The notes: generated by a model from the letters alone, not told the origin. A stretch of 64,000 nucleotides of DNA from Parapedobacter koreensis (GCF_900109365.1 NZ_FNZR01000009.1:206596-270595); one strand, 5' to 3'. Positions 9,607 through 18,887 are shown, numbered from the stretch's first letter. Made by a program: numbers and translations.

Positions 9607-9614
9607 TATCTTTG
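9607..9614 (+). promoter_or_regulatory. -7 promoter box for frr
   Basis: TATCTTTG, directly after the pyrH stop, with a possible TTG -33 element at 9583-9585 (21-nt spacing). It suggests frr has its own promoter besides read-through from pyrH. Confidence 0.45.
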
Positions 9615-9640
9615 ACCAAAACCAATAAACGCGAATTACC

Positions 9641-10204
9641 ATGGACGAATTGATATCCTTACAATTGGACGACAGTGCCGAGCAAATGAAAAAGGCCGTG
9701 GCACATACCGAATCCGAACTCACTAAGATCCGGGCAGGCAAGGCGATGCCTTCCATGCTTGACGGTATTTATGTAGACTACTATGGTGCTGCCACACCGC
9801 TCGCACAGGTGAGCAACATCAATACGCCCGATGCGCGCACATTGGTGATCCAGCCTTGGGAAAAAAACCTGTTATCTACCATCGAAAAGGCTATTCTGGA
9901 TGCCAATATTGGGCTTACTCCCCAAAATGATGGGATCGTCATCCGGCTCAACATCCCACCCCTGACGGAGGAACGTCGTCGTGATTTGGTAAGGAAAGTG
10001 AAGGAAGAGGCCGAAAAAGGCCGTGTAGCAGTACGTAATCTCCGCAAGGAAGCCAACGACGGCATTAAAAAACTGAAAAGTGAAGGTGTCTCAGAAGATG
10101 AAATCAAGGCCGGAGAAGCCGAAGTACAGAAACTGACCGACAAATACATCGCCGACGTGGATAAACTCGCGGAGGCGAAGGAAAAAGATATTATGACGGT
10201 GTAG
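9641..10204 (+). CDS. frr: Ribosome recycling factor
   Basis: Releases ribosomes from mRNA after termination, together with EF-G. The 187-residue length is standard, and conserved blocks are present: TELTKIRAGKA-like ELTKIRAGKAMPSMLDGI, VDYYGAATPL, IQPWEKNLLSTIEKAI, and the C-terminal three-helix bundle with ERRRDLVRKVKEEAEKGRVA. A terminator follows, ending the pyrH-frr unit. Confidence 0.96.
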   Translation: MDELISLQLDDSAEQMKKAVAHTESELTKIRAGKAMPSMLDGIYVDYYGAATPLAQVSNINTPDARTLVIQPWEKNLLSTIEKAILDANIGLTPQNDGIVIRLNIPPLTEERRRDLVRKVKEEAEKGRVAVRNLRKEANDGIKKLKSEGVSEDEIKAGEAEVQKLTDKYIADVDKLAEAKEKDIMTV

Positions 10205-10230
10205 TCGTGTATCTCCAAATAAAATTCAAG

Positions 10231-10261
10231 AGCCACCCTAAACAAATGGGTGGTTTTTTTT
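10231..10261 (+). terminator. Rho-independent terminator after frr
   Basis: ccaccc (10233-10238) pairs with gggtgg (10248-10253), extended by G-U and A-U pairs, with a 9-nt loop and an 8-T run. Confidence 0.85.
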
Positions 10262-10308
10262 GTTCACAAATCCACCCTGCAACATTGTCACCAAAGCATC
10301 AGGATAAC

Positions 10309-10348
10309 CAGACGAATTTGCAGGGCTTCGTCTGATTTGTTATATTCG
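10309..10348 (+). promoter_or_regulatory. Possible promoter with inverted repeat upstream of the membrane zinc peptidase
   Basis: TTTG at 10317-10320 and TATATTCG at 10341-10348 (one mismatch to TAnnTTTG) are 20 nt apart. A perfect 8-bp inverted repeat, cagacgaa (10309-10316) and ttcgtctg (10327-10334), overlaps this stretch and could be an operator or a hairpin. The leader to the gene would be about 100 nt. Confidence 0.3.
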
Positions 10349-10452
10349 TGGAATCGGTGCAGCCACATCGTCAGTAGAAGATGCTCGGTATGCTTTTTGT
10401 AATAATCAACACGATAATTATTTAGGAAAAAACAAACAGTGAAAAATAAATT

Positions 10453-11142
10453 ATGATGGCAGGATATTGGATTATTTTTATCGGGATCATGTTGGTCAGC
10501 ATGATTGTGCAATGGCGTTTCAGAAGTAAATTCAAGCATTACTCCGAAATGCCGCTAAGTAGCGGAATGACGGGACGGGATGTCGCCGAAAAGATGTTGC
10601 ATGACCATGGCATCTATGATGTACAGATTATTTCAGCACAAGGCCAGCTCAGCGACCACTATAACCCAGCGAATAAAACAGTGAATCTGAGTCCGGAAGT
10701 GTATAGTGGACGCAGCATTGCGGCCGCGGCGGTGGCCGCTCACGAATGCGGGCACGCTGTCCAACATGCCAAGGCTTATTCGTGGCTGCAATTCCGATCG
10801 GCGATGGTGCCTGCGGTAAACGTCGCTTCCAAGCTTGTAACTTGGGTATTGATGATTGGTGTGTTTATGGCCTTTTCAGGCAACCTTTGGGTATTGGCTA
10901 TCGGTGTAGCGGCATTAGCCATCACAACGCTGTTCAGCTTTGTGACCCTGCCCGTGGAATTTGATGCTTCCAAGCGTGCATTAGCTTGGTTGGACAACAA
11001 GAGCATTACGCACAGCAGTGTGGAACACGACGGTGCCAAAGACGCCTTATGGTGGGCTGCTATGACATATGTAGTTGCTGCATTATCATCTTTGGTCACC
11101 CTGCTTTATTACGCCAGTATGCTGTTGGGGAGAAGAGATTAA
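10453..11142 (+). CDS. Membrane zinc metallopeptidase (YugP-like)
   Basis: Member of the neutral zinc metallopeptidase 2 family (YugP-like); substrate unknown. The 229-residue protein has an N-terminal membrane segment (about 5-23), then the motif AAHECGHAVQH (about 96-106) with the HExxH-type zinc site, and three further hydrophobic stretches, the usual arrangement for this family. EFDASKRALAWL after the membrane segments is also conserved. Two ATGs (10453 and 10456) are equally good starts. It is a single-gene unit bounded by terminators. Confidence 0.88.
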   Translation: MMAGYWIIFIGIMLVSMIVQWRFRSKFKHYSEMPLSSGMTGRDVAEKMLHDHGIYDVQIISAQGQLSDHYNPANKTVNLSPEVYSGRSIAAAAVAAHECGHAVQHAKAYSWLQFRSAMVPAVNVASKLVTWVLMIGVFMAFSGNLWVLAIGVAALAITTLFSFVTLPVEFDASKRALAWLDNKSITHSSVEHDGAKDALWWAAMTYVVAALSSLVTLLYYASMLLGRRD

Positions 11143-11166
11143 TTTTCATAGTTTAAGTTTAGGTGG

Positions 11167-11199
11167 GTCCGCTCCGAGCGTTTCGGGGCGGGCTTTTTT
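11167..11199 (+). terminator. Rho-independent terminator after the zinc metallopeptidase
   Basis: 10-bp stem with two G-U pairs (11167-11176 with 11184-11193), 7-nt loop, and a T run at 11194-11199. Confidence 0.8.
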
Positions 11200-11212
11200 A
11201 TGACAGATTTTG

Positions 11213-11220
11213 TACCTTTG
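11213..11220 (+). promoter_or_regulatory. -7 promoter box for ffh
   Basis: TACCTTTG, 33 nt before the ffh ATG and just after the preceding terminator. No convincing -33 box. Confidence 0.5.
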
Positions 11221-11252
11221 CATTTCGTTCATCTTTTATATAGCAACTGACG

Positions 11253-12593
11253 ATGTTTCAGAATCTACAAGATAAGTTAGACAGGGCCTTTAAAGTATTA
11301 AAAGGCCAGGGTAATATTACCGAAATCAACGTAGCGGAGACCATGAAGGAAATCCGCAAGGCGTTGCTGGATGCTGACGTGAATTACAAGACCGCCAAGG
11401 CATTCACGGACGAGGTAAAGCAGAAAGCGCTCGGCCAGAACGTGCTTACCAGCATATCGCCGGGACAGTTGCTCACCAAAATCATGAACGACGAGCTGAC
11501 CACACTGATGGGCGGCTCGGCTACCGAATTGGACTTATCCAAAAACCCTACGGTCATCCTCATTGCCGGGCTCAACGGTGCGGGTAAAACCACGTTTTCG
11601 GGCAAACTGGCGAAATACCTCAAAGAGAAAAAAGGTCGGAAGCCATTACTGGTAGCCGGCGACGTATACCGCCCAGCGGCCATTGACCAATTGCAGGTAC
11701 TGGGCCAACAGGTGGATGTACCAGTATATGCCGACAGGGAATCAACGGATCCGATCGGAATCGCCAAGGCCGGTGTGGCCGAAGCCAAGCAAAAGGGCTA
11801 CAATTTGGTCATCGTGGACACTGCCGGACGCTTGGCTATTGATGAGGCGCTGATGAACGAAATATCAGCCGTGAAGGAAGCTACCCAGCCTCATGAGATC
11901 CTTTTTGTCGTGGATGCCATGACCGGTCAGGATGCGGTAAATACGGCTAAGGCCTTCAACGATCGACTAGATTTCACCGGAGCAGTGCTCACCAAGCTCG
12001 ATGGCGATACCCGCGGCGGTGCGGCTCTCTCCATCAAATCGGTGGTCAATAAGCCCATCAAATTTATCGGTACCGGTGAGAAAATGGATGCGCTTGACGT
12101 ATTTCATCCGGATCGGATGGCCTCACGTATCCTGGGAATGGGCGACGTCGTCTCCCTCGTGGAACGTGCCCAGCAACAATTTGATGAGAAGCAAGCTGCT
12201 GAACTGCACCGCAAAATCCGCAAAAACAAGTTTGATTTCAACGACTTCATCAGCCAAATCCAGCAAATCAAAAAGATGGGCAACATGAAAGACCTCATGG
12301 GCATGATTCCCGGTGTAGGTAAGGCGCTCAAAGATGTGGATATCGACGATGATGCGTTCAAACCTATTGAAGCTATCATCAACTCCATGACACCCTACGA
12401 GCGGGAAAACCCGGATATCATCGACCAGAAGCGCCGTGCGCGCATCGCTAAAGGATCAGGTACGGACTTGGTGGAAGTGAATAAACTGATGAAACAATTC
12501 AACGACATGCGCAAGGTGATGAAGCAGATGTCCAACCCCGCAGCCATGGCCCGCATGATGCGCGGCATGCCCAAAATGCCTATGGGTAGGTAA
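11253..12593 (+). CDS. ffh: Signal recognition particle protein Ffh
   Basis: GTPase that binds signal sequences and SRP RNA and delivers ribosomes to FtsY at the inner membrane. The 446-residue protein shows the N domain (1-90), then G1 GLNGAGKTT (106-114), DVYRPAA (137-143), DTAGRL (189-194) and TKLDGD (about 248-253). The C-terminal M domain (about 330-446) is rich in methionine (MKQMSNPAAMARMMRG) and contains the RNA-binding SGT-type loop KGSGTDLVEVNKLMKQF. No SRP RNA gene was recognised nearby. Confidence 0.97.
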   Translation: MFQNLQDKLDRAFKVLKGQGNITEINVAETMKEIRKALLDADVNYKTAKAFTDEVKQKALGQNVLTSISPGQLLTKIMNDELTTLMGGSATELDLSKNPTVILIAGLNGAGKTTFSGKLAKYLKEKKGRKPLLVAGDVYRPAAIDQLQVLGQQVDVPVYADRESTDPIGIAKAGVAEAKQKGYNLVIVDTAGRLAIDEALMNEISAVKEATQPHEILFVVDAMTGQDAVNTAKAFNDRLDFTGAVLTKLDGDTRGGAALSIKSVVNKPIKFIGTGEKMDALDVFHPDRMASRILGMGDVVSLVERAQQQFDEKQAAELHRKIRKNKFDFNDFISQIQQIKKMGNMKDLMGMIPGVGKALKDVDIDDDAFKPIEAIINSMTPYERENPDIIDQKRRARIAKGSGTDLVEVNKLMKQFNDMRKVMKQMSNPAAMARMMRGMPKMPMGR

Positions 12594-12656
12594 ATAAATG
12601 GTACTGTTTGAAAAAAACCTCATGCGATAATCACATGCTTAGTATGGAATCGAATC

Positions 12657-13355
12657 ATGAAAAATTTATTGTTTTTCGCTTTCTTCTTTCCTTCCATTGC
12701 TTTCAGCCAGCCTAACCAAGTATTGGAACAGGCTTATTCTTTCATTATTTCAGACGGGGAGGTTGCTAAAATTAGTCAGCGAAATGATACACTGTATCAA
12801 TGGCATGGCAATATCATAGCCATCGACCCGGAATTATTAATTGCAATTGATGATGAGCCCAAGAATCGCTACCGAATCATCGCCACGACAGACGCAGACA
12901 ATCTCACCTTGCTAAAGCTGGAACACCTTGATTCCATACCCTTGACAACCGATCCTTTTCCAGCGAATCGCTTCTTAATATTAGCAATAAAACATATATC
13001 CGACGATAAAATAGGTTATTTACCTATTCAGGGAAATCTCACTAAGGAAGAACTGGGGCATTACGAATTTCCGATTGAAAGTTTAGGTGACAAATTTTTT
13101 CTCACCTATTTCAGTGAACCTTACTGGCATGGGCTTGCTAAGCAACGGAAAATCACTACCAAGGAAGAAGCTCAACAAGTTTTGGACTATTTAAACAGTG
13201 AAGAAGTAAAAAAGTTAGTGCAAATTTACCGGGAAACTGACGTGCCCGATATGTACGGATCTGGCTTGTTTGCAGAACTCATAAACATAGCTTGCATAAA
13301 ATTCGGCTTTAGCCCGATTGGGGCTAACAAAGTCCTACAAGAATTTATACAGTGA
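12657..13355 (+). CDS. Hypothetical secreted protein
   Basis: No family recognised. The 232-residue protein has a signal peptide (MKNLLFFAFFFPSIAFS, cleavage near 18) and no further membrane segment, so it is probably periplasmic or secreted. It is acidic and aliphatic, without Cys-rich or repeat structure. The coding sequence is visibly richer in A and T than ffh and the genes around it, and no promoter box or terminator could be identified. It ends 18 bp from the usher-like gene on the other strand. A recently acquired or poorly conserved gene is possible. Confidence 0.6.
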   Translation: MKNLLFFAFFFPSIAFSQPNQVLEQAYSFIISDGEVAKISQRNDTLYQWHGNIIAIDPELLIAIDDEPKNRYRIIATTDADNLTLLKLEHLDSIPLTTDPFPANRFLILAIKHISDDKIGYLPIQGNLTKEELGHYEFPIESLGDKFFLTYFSEPYWHGLAKQRKITTKEEAQQVLDYLNSEEVKKLVQIYRETDVPDMYGSGLFAELINIACIKFGFSPIGANKVLQEFIQ

Positions 13356-13373
13356 TATATACTGAGCAGTTGA

Positions 13374-16211
13374 TCAAGGCGACGAAAACCGCTTGACTTC
13401 GACTTTCTTCTCCTCCACTTTCAGGATGAACAGTGGCCCTGAATTAATTTCTCCGGCCTTTACCTCAGCCTGTTGAACAGGCAATTCAGCAGACACATAC
13501 TGGGGCATTTTATTGTCCAGCATGCTGAACTCATAGCTCCCAGCAGGCAAAAATAACACATAATTCCCCTGGCTATCCGTCACCGCGCGGGTGGTTTGGC
13601 CCGTTGCCGTATTTTTTGCGGTAATAGTAAATCCACCGAGCACCGTATTTGCCTCGTAGCTGATACGCTCATCAAATACATATTTTACGTGCCCCGTCAC
13701 TGTGCCCGCTTGTTGTAATGCAAGGGTGGCACTGACCTGCCTGGCCGAAAGCTGCAGGGAAGTCACCGGGGCATACCATCCGTGTTGTACAGGGACACTA
13801 ACGTGCTGTGCCCCGTAAGGGACACGATCATAAGCAATCCGTCCGTTATTGCCTGTGATAAAGATGGTATTATTTATCAATACCGTCACATTCTGGGCAG
13901 GAACGTCTCCCTCATTATAGCGCCCATCGGTGTCGTTATCGTAATAAACAAAGATACTGATATTACCCCGTTTCTGTCCTTCACGGCCACGATTTTCTGG
14001 CAGCGCCTGCTGGATGCCCAATTGGAAGTTTGTGTTGAAAAAACCAGGATAATAAGCGGTGCTGTATCGGTACACCTGGCCCACCAGGAAGAATGCCGTT
14101 TTGTTGTTTACCGCATATTGTACCCTCCCGTTGCCTGTCCAGTTTTCGCCGGAGAAGCTATCTTTATAATAGCTCAATCCGGCTTCCGCCTGGATTCGTT
14201 TTCGCATCAAATCTTTACGCACAGCCGCTGACGCGCCGACACGATAAGCGTTTGAGCGACCAAAATACCAGTTGTTGGCCGCTTCGATTAATGAAAAATT
14301 ACCACGCTGAATATTAGCATTGGCATGAAACCACGCGTAGTTATAAGATAAATTGGCCCGCATTTGCCAACGGTAGCCCTCAATCCATGCAGACTGCATC
14401 ATTCCGCTTTCCATCGTAAGGTATGCGGCGTGCTGATAATGGCGGCTTCTCCAATTGAGTGTACCATTGAGACGGTAAGATCGGGCATACAATAATGGCG
14501 TATTGGCAAGGGTACCAAAAGCGTACGCACCTTTTTCAAATTCATGAAACGGAGTTACTGAAAGGCTCAAAAAATCCGTAAGCGGAAAGGAAGCCCCTGC
14601 TTCTACCCGGGATACCAGAACGTTGGTGCGATAACGCGGTTGTACTTCAAAATACTTCGGCGTATACCGGTAAAGGCTGTACCCTATCCATGCATTTGCA
14701 CGGTTTATCCGACGGCTCACCCGCTGATTGAGTTGCAGGGCACCCCTGCGGATCCCCGGATAGTAACCGGTGCTATAGTAGTTGACGCTGTTTAACGTAT
14801 AACCAGCGATATTGGCATTCAGTTGAAGCCCCGATGCCAATGCGGGTTGATACGTATCGACAGGCCCACCGCTGCGATACAAAGGCCATATTATCGCAGG
14901 CCCGAGATCGGCAATCAACTGTATTTTGTCTTTAAGCCCTTGGCCGACCAGATCAAATGAGTTCATATAGAGTATACTCTCGCTATTTTCTGCAGGCAGG
15001 CGCTCATAGATAGCTGTGCCGGTATATCGCTTTCGTTCAGGTATACCCTCTCCGAGCCGTGTGCGGAAATAGGCCGTAAATCCATTTCCAAAATCCGTTC
15101 GGTAGTCGGATCCCAACAGGTCAAAAGTGCGATCTACCACACCGACTTCGATGTATTTGGATTTCAGCGAATCGGCAACGTAAACTTTAATACCCCTTCC
15201 GTTGACATATGTTTCGAGATTTTCTGCTATATTGCCAATTGTGATTCCCTTATTTTTATATTCATAATTAATCCATGTGTTGTTCAGAACCGGCCGATTT
15301 CCCCACCCTCCCCACTGGTAAGCAAACGTACTGAAATCAAGCTTTCCCCTTGTAAGCTGATAACTTCCGCTGCCGTTTAGCTGCCAGGATTGATTGTCCT
15401 GAAAAAGATTGCGGGCCATGAAGACAATCCGGTTGGGCTGATAGACCGACCTATTTGCCGATCGATTCGGATCTTTATACTGCCTATGTGAGGAAGCATT
15501 CTGCACATATATGGATGCATTGCCAAATAACTCCCCATCACTATACATGCCTGCTACGTTTACGGTGAAACGTTCAAGGCTTATCATCGTCCGATCAATG
15601 ATATAGCCAAAAACCACTGTCGTATCATCCGCGGCCATCAATTTCAATTGGCGCTCGGCAAAACGCCGCCCACCATACTGATCAGGCATGGATACGATTA
15701 CCTTAACTTGTTCTGGTTGATTCCCAGCATTACGGAGCGTTAAATGGATGACCAGTGAGTCGCCTTGACGATGCATGAGTTCATTCGGATTCAGCGCCTG
15801 CAACAACACTGCTCTTTTGGGTTGGATTTCCAGTGTGGTCTGTGCGCTGGCCAACACGCTGTTGTCTAGCCCAATCCACCGAATGGTGATCGTATGGCGG
15901 CCAGCAGCAGCATCTGCGCCTACTTGAAACTTGACAGGCAAAAATTGTTTTCCCTTAGGCGCTATGGTGACGTTGGGGGACAGATTGCCCAAAATCACTA
16001 TTGATGATGGAACCGAGATTTCCAACCTCCCCTTTACGGTGTCTGTAGTCACGTTGGATAGGCCTCCCGTCAATCCGACAATATCCCCATTTTCCGCGGG
16101 CAGCAACGAGTCTATCACCAATGCGTAATCATTTTGGCGAGCCGGCACTACCGATTGCTGTGCCACTGCCGGTCTTGTAGATCCGGCCCAACTTATTGTC
16201 AAACAAGCCAT
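13374..16211 (-). CDS. Usher-like outer-membrane protein of a putative chaperone-usher fibre system
   Basis: A 945-residue exported protein with a short signal (about 1-18). Predicted layout from the sequence: one or two Ig-like beta domains (about 25-235) with alternating valine-rich strands; a long aromatic-rich beta region (about 260-770) that reads as an outer-membrane barrel and includes TIGNIAENLETYVNGRGIKV, similar in pattern to the usher barrel/plug segment; then two Ig/carboxypeptidase-regulatory-like domains (YYDNDTDGRYNEGDVP near 785, and TVTGHVKY to about 935). Size and layout match fimbrial ushers of the alternative type. It is the last gene after a pilin-like protein, a chaperone and a tip-like protein, which is the main support. 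It could instead be another large OMP. The upstream frame closes at once, so 16211 is the only ATG. Confidence 0.6.
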   Translation of the reverse strand: MACLTISWAGSTRPAVAQQSVVPARQNDYALVIDSLLPAENGDIVGLTGGLSNVTTDTVKGRLEISVPSSIVILGNLSPNVTIAPKGKQFLPVKFQVGADAAAGRHTITIRWIGLDNSVLASAQTTLEIQPKRAVLLQALNPNELMHRQGDSLVIHLTLRNAGNQPEQVKVIVSMPDQYGGRRFAERQLKLMAADDTTVVFGYIIDRTMISLERFTVNVAGMYSDGELFGNASIYVQNASSHRQYKDPNRSANRSVYQPNRIVFMARNLFQDNQSWQLNGSGSYQLTRGKLDFSTFAYQWGGWGNRPVLNNTWINYEYKNKGITIGNIAENLETYVNGRGIKVYVADSLKSKYIEVGVVDRTFDLLGSDYRTDFGNGFTAYFRTRLGEGIPERKRYTGTAIYERLPAENSESILYMNSFDLVGQGLKDKIQLIADLGPAIIWPLYRSGGPVDTYQPALASGLQLNANIAGYTLNSVNYYSTGYYPGIRRGALQLNQRVSRRINRANAWIGYSLYRYTPKYFEVQPRYRTNVLVSRVEAGASFPLTDFLSLSVTPFHEFEKGAYAFGTLANTPLLYARSYRLNGTLNWRSRHYQHAAYLTMESGMMQSAWIEGYRWQMRANLSYNYAWFHANANIQRGNFSLIEAANNWYFGRSNAYRVGASAAVRKDLMRKRIQAEAGLSYYKDSFSGENWTGNGRVQYAVNNKTAFFLVGQVYRYSTAYYPGFFNTNFQLGIQQALPENRGREGQKRGNISIFVYYDNDTDGRYNEGDVPAQNVTVLINNTIFITGNNGRIAYDRVPYGAQHVSVPVQHGWYAPVTSLQLSARQVSATLALQQAGTVTGHVKYVFDERISYEANTVLGGFTITAKNTATGQTTRAVTDSQGNYVLFLPAGSYEFSMLDNKMPQYVSAELPVQQAEVKAGEINSGPLFILKVEEKKVEVKRFSSP

Positions 16212-16248
16212 ACCATGATGTAACCATTACCCCGCATGCTTATCGGCT

Positions 16249-17322
16249 TTATTGAGGCACTAATTGATACAGCAATGTCGTGGCATATACTCCTGAGCGG
16301 GCATTTAACAGCCGCTCATCATTACCTGCCGTCCGGTAAGTAATGTTAAAGAATTGCGGTCCTTCACGTTTGTCAGCTGTCGTAAACAGTGGTTGATAAT
16401 TATTTGACAGGGCAATCTCCTCATAATTGCCATTCGGCACCGAAGTACTGCCGGGCTGAAGCCGGACGTAGATTACCGAAACCGGCATCGTAGCCTGCCC
16501 GTCTGAAACGGCGGTCATTGCCGACGCTATGGCCTTCACAGTGATGGTATACCCTGTATTGGCATTGATTTTAAGCGCATCTATATAGGTCGCTGTGACT
16601 CCCTCAACATAGTTATTTATGTTACCAAATTCCAGGCGGCTGTCGTGCGCATCCCCAAGTATTTCGATACTATAAGCTGGTTCTGCAGGTGGGGTACCCG
16701 AAAGGGACTGGTTTACCTGGATACTGTACTGCACATCTTGATACCCCAAAACCACCCCTTTATGGTCATACAGCGTGAAGGTCACCGGCACGGTGTACAC
16801 GATAATCTGATACGGCATCCGGTTTTTGAATTGATCAAGATAAGTTCCGCCAACGACCTGCATGCTAAAATAAAGATGAAACTGCATGCTTCCACCATAC
16901 TGGCTTTGGTAAGCAATTGGCGCTTTGGATTTGGGAATAATTATCGTCTCACCGATGGCATTAAATGGGATAAAGGACGTACTGACACCGATTTCGGCCA
17001 ATGTAGGCGGATTGCCGTCATCGTGTGTAAACCGGAAACGGATTCGATCCGCGGGGAAGGGCAACCCCGACATATTTTCACCGGACATCGGCCGGATAGG
17101 GCCATTTATACGCGCGCTAATAGACCAATTTTCCTCGTTGATCTGCTGGCCGGCATATTGGATGTGAAATTGATGGCTTCCTTCCGGTGTCATATAGCCC
17201 GAGTACTCCGTAATATTGAAATAACCGCCACTGTATACATTGAACCGCAATTGAGCATTTGCGGTATTCGCCGACTGAAAAAACACCATCAGCACCATCC
17301 AGACTAATGGACTAAATTTCAT
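16249..17322 (-). CDS. Putative two-domain fimbrial tip/adhesin protein
   Basis: 357 residues with a signal peptide ending ANTANAQ. The N-terminal part (about 25-215) is beta-rich and unlike anything I recognise; the C-terminal part (about 220-357) resembles the pilin-like protein at 18206, with a Gly/Ala-rich strand pattern and a final alternating-hydrophobic strand ATTLLYQLVPQ (compare YTVNVVYTIVSE in the pilin). A unique N-domain plus a pilin domain is the layout of tip adhesins in chaperone-usher systems. The start at 17322 is the first ATG and overlaps the chaperone gene by 11 nt; an upstream TTG at 17343 is less likely. Confidence 0.55.
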   Translation of the reverse strand: MKFSPLVWMVLMVFFQSANTANAQLRFNVYSGGYFNITEYSGYMTPEGSHQFHIQYAGQQINEENWSISARINGPIRPMSGENMSGLPFPADRIRFRFTHDDGNPPTLAEIGVSTSFIPFNAIGETIIIPKSKAPIAYQSQYGGSMQFHLYFSMQVVGGTYLDQFKNRMPYQIIVYTVPVTFTLYDHKGVVLGYQDVQYSIQVNQSLSGTPPAEPAYSIEILGDAHDSRLEFGNINNYVEGVTATYIDALKINANTGYTITVKAIASAMTAVSDGQATMPVSVIYVRLQPGSTSVPNGNYEEIALSNNYQPLFTTADKREGPQFFNITYRTAGNDERLLNARSGVYATTLLYQLVPQ

Positions 17323-18121
17323 GGGAAAATTCAAGCTCTGCAATTTTTACCGTGTTTGCATCACCATAATTGATGATAGCCGTCGCGATGTAATGCCCCA
17401 CTTCCAAATCGGCAGGCAACTCCAAATAGTGTTGCCGTTTGTCTCCCGGCATCGAATAAAACAGCACATCTGGCAATATCCGCTTAGTTCCCGTAGATTG
17501 GTTAAGCAACTCCAGACTAATTCGACCGTCTCCCCAAACATCTCCAATATTATCAAAATGCAGTACCAGACTGGCCGCTTCTTTCTTCTCATACCTGAAA
17601 TTGGTGATCTCCAGCACCGGGTTATATTTGCCCGGCTGTCGTTGATATAATTTGATACCTGTCCGCACCGCTATCCGGATATTCGCACCTTCGTGGTCAA
17701 CCCCTTCCCGCGGATTGAGTTGGGTCACATACAGGACAGCCGTATGCACTGGTACGGCGACATCTTGATTAGCCGCAGGCACAGTCATTTGTACATCGAT
17801 TTCTTTGCTTTCACCGGGTGCCAAAGAAAAATATGCTTCCGGTACGGTAAGCCACGCTGCGCAGGATGTCGGTAGCTTGCCCGGTTCATACATCACATTA
17901 TTGCCATAGGAATCGTATTCCCAATCTTCAAATGTCACAGCCAGATCCAATGTGTAGTCCTTGCTGGGATTTGCCACCAGCACTTTTTCCGTTTGGCTTT
18001 GCCCTGGTCCGATGACATAATAAACGCGTGGCGGACTGATAGAAATCCCTGTTTGACCTTCAGCCAACAGGTACCATGAGTTTGTAGTAAAAATGAGTAT
18101 AAGATACCGTATTTTGTTCAT
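17312..18121 (-). CDS. PapD-like periplasmic chaperone
   Basis: 269 residues with a signal peptide ending near EGQ. The N-terminal Ig-like domain shows the chaperone pattern: ISISPPRVYYVIGPGQSQ at the first strand, VANPSKDYTLDLAV, and LAPGESKEIDVQMTVP closing the domain (to about 125). A second beta domain (about 150-269) follows. In chaperone-usher systems such proteins bind subunits in the periplasm and pass them to the usher. Identification rests on fold-level pattern and on the neighbours (pilin upstream, tip and usher downstream with an overlap). Alternatives are other Ig-fold proteins with a DUF916-like N-terminus. Confidence 0.65.
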   Translation of the reverse strand: MNKIRYLILIFTTNSWYLLAEGQTGISISPPRVYYVIGPGQSQTEKVLVANPSKDYTLDLAVTFEDWEYDSYGNNVMYEPGKLPTSCAAWLTVPEAYFSLAPGESKEIDVQMTVPAANQDVAVPVHTAVLYVTQLNPREGVDHEGANIRIAVRTGIKLYQRQPGKYNPVLEITNFRYEKKEAASLVLHFDNIGDVWGDGRISLELLNQSTGTKRILPDVLFYSMPGDKRQHYLELPADLEVGHYIATAIINYGDANTVKIAELEFSHEI

Positions 18122-18148
18122 AGCACATCATGTTTTTCAGGTAGCAAA

Positions 18149-18178
18149 GGGGTTGCATCCTTGATCAGATACAACCCC
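18149..18178 (-). other. Intercistronic hairpin between pilin and chaperone genes
   Basis: On the minus-strand RNA a 12-bp stem forms (18168-18178 region with 18149-18160), including a GGGGTTG/CAACCCC base and two G-U pairs, with a 6-nt loop. The G-U pairs would be A-C mismatches on the plus strand, so the structure favours the operon's RNA. No U-run follows, so it looks more like a stabiliser or partial terminator than a full stop. Confidence 0.6.
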
Positions 18179-18205
18179 AAAGATTCTCAGATATCTCAGC
18201 AGGCA

Positions 18206-18838
18206 CTATTCGCTGACTATTGTATATACAACGTTTACTGTGTATTTTGTTTGTTGCCCGTTGAATAATTTGTTCATATATGCGTTATCCCCAGCGGCTT
18301 TGTACTCTACGTCATAGGCCTTATCCACAACATTTGCATTTTCACTGTGATGAAACAATTCAGCGCCATTTGTTCCGCCATTGATATCATTGATTTTCCG
18401 TGAATATGCATAGACACCGGATTGGGCTAAGCCTGTTATCGTGACCGTACTACCGTCAATCGTATTTTGGTTGCCATTCTCACCAAGCAAATTTGGCGTT
18501 GACGATTTAACAAAGAGCTTGTATCCTCCGCCGATATTTGTGACATGCAGATGGCCACCGGTCGTCGTATAACTTACACCATTTTCGTAGTCGTTTGCCG
18601 TTTCGTATACCAAATTGATTTGGTCATGGCTCACTGTCAATGTTCTTACCGGTTTCAATATTACATTCAATGCAACTTGAGCGGGGCTACCATCACCTAC
18701 TGGGCCTATCTGGTTGCCTGATGCACCTGTTGTCTGTGCATCCGCTGTGCTGACGAGCAGGCCTGCTGCCACCAACATTGTACTTATTAATACCGTTCTT
18801 CCTTTCTTTTTAATTACGCTTTCCATTTTAATTAACAT
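18206..18838 (-). CDS. DUF4402-like pilin/major subunit candidate
   Basis: 210 residues with an N-terminal lysine-rich stretch, a hydrophobic signal and cleavage after TADAQ. The mature part is a single beta-rich domain: an opening strand ALNVILKPVRTLTV, a Gly-rich centre (GGHLHVTNIGGGYKLFV), and a closing alternating strand YTVNVVYTIVSE, in the manner of fimbrial subunits. It resembles DUF4402-type proteins, which often accompany chaperone-usher genes. ATG at 18838 is chosen because GAAGGAT precedes it and the -7 box at 18888-18895 rules out the longer ATG at 18910. It is the first gene of the presumed operon, where the major subunit would be expected. Confidence 0.65.
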   Translation of the reverse strand: MLIKMESVIKKKGRTVLISTMLVAAGLLVSTADAQTTGASGNQIGPVGDGSPAQVALNVILKPVRTLTVSHDQINLVYETANDYENGVSYTTTGGHLHVTNIGGGYKLFVKSSTPNLLGENGNQNTIDGSTVTITGLAQSGVYAYSRKINDINGGTNGAELFHHSENANVVDKAYDVEYKAAGDNAYMNKLFNGQQTKYTVNVVYTIVSE

Positions 18839-18887
18839 TTTTTTATCCTTCAAACTATTGTTATTTCTTACTATGAAATTAACAATA

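Noticed and set aside
16645..17307. 220-codon + strand frame opposite the tip-like gene
   Set aside because: The minus-strand frame has a signal peptide and fits the operon; the + frame shows no domain pattern.
18206..18838. Pilin as a FimA/Mfa1-type (type V) subunit
   Set aside because: No lipobox and no gingipain-like arginine cleavage site; neighbours are chaperone and usher-like.
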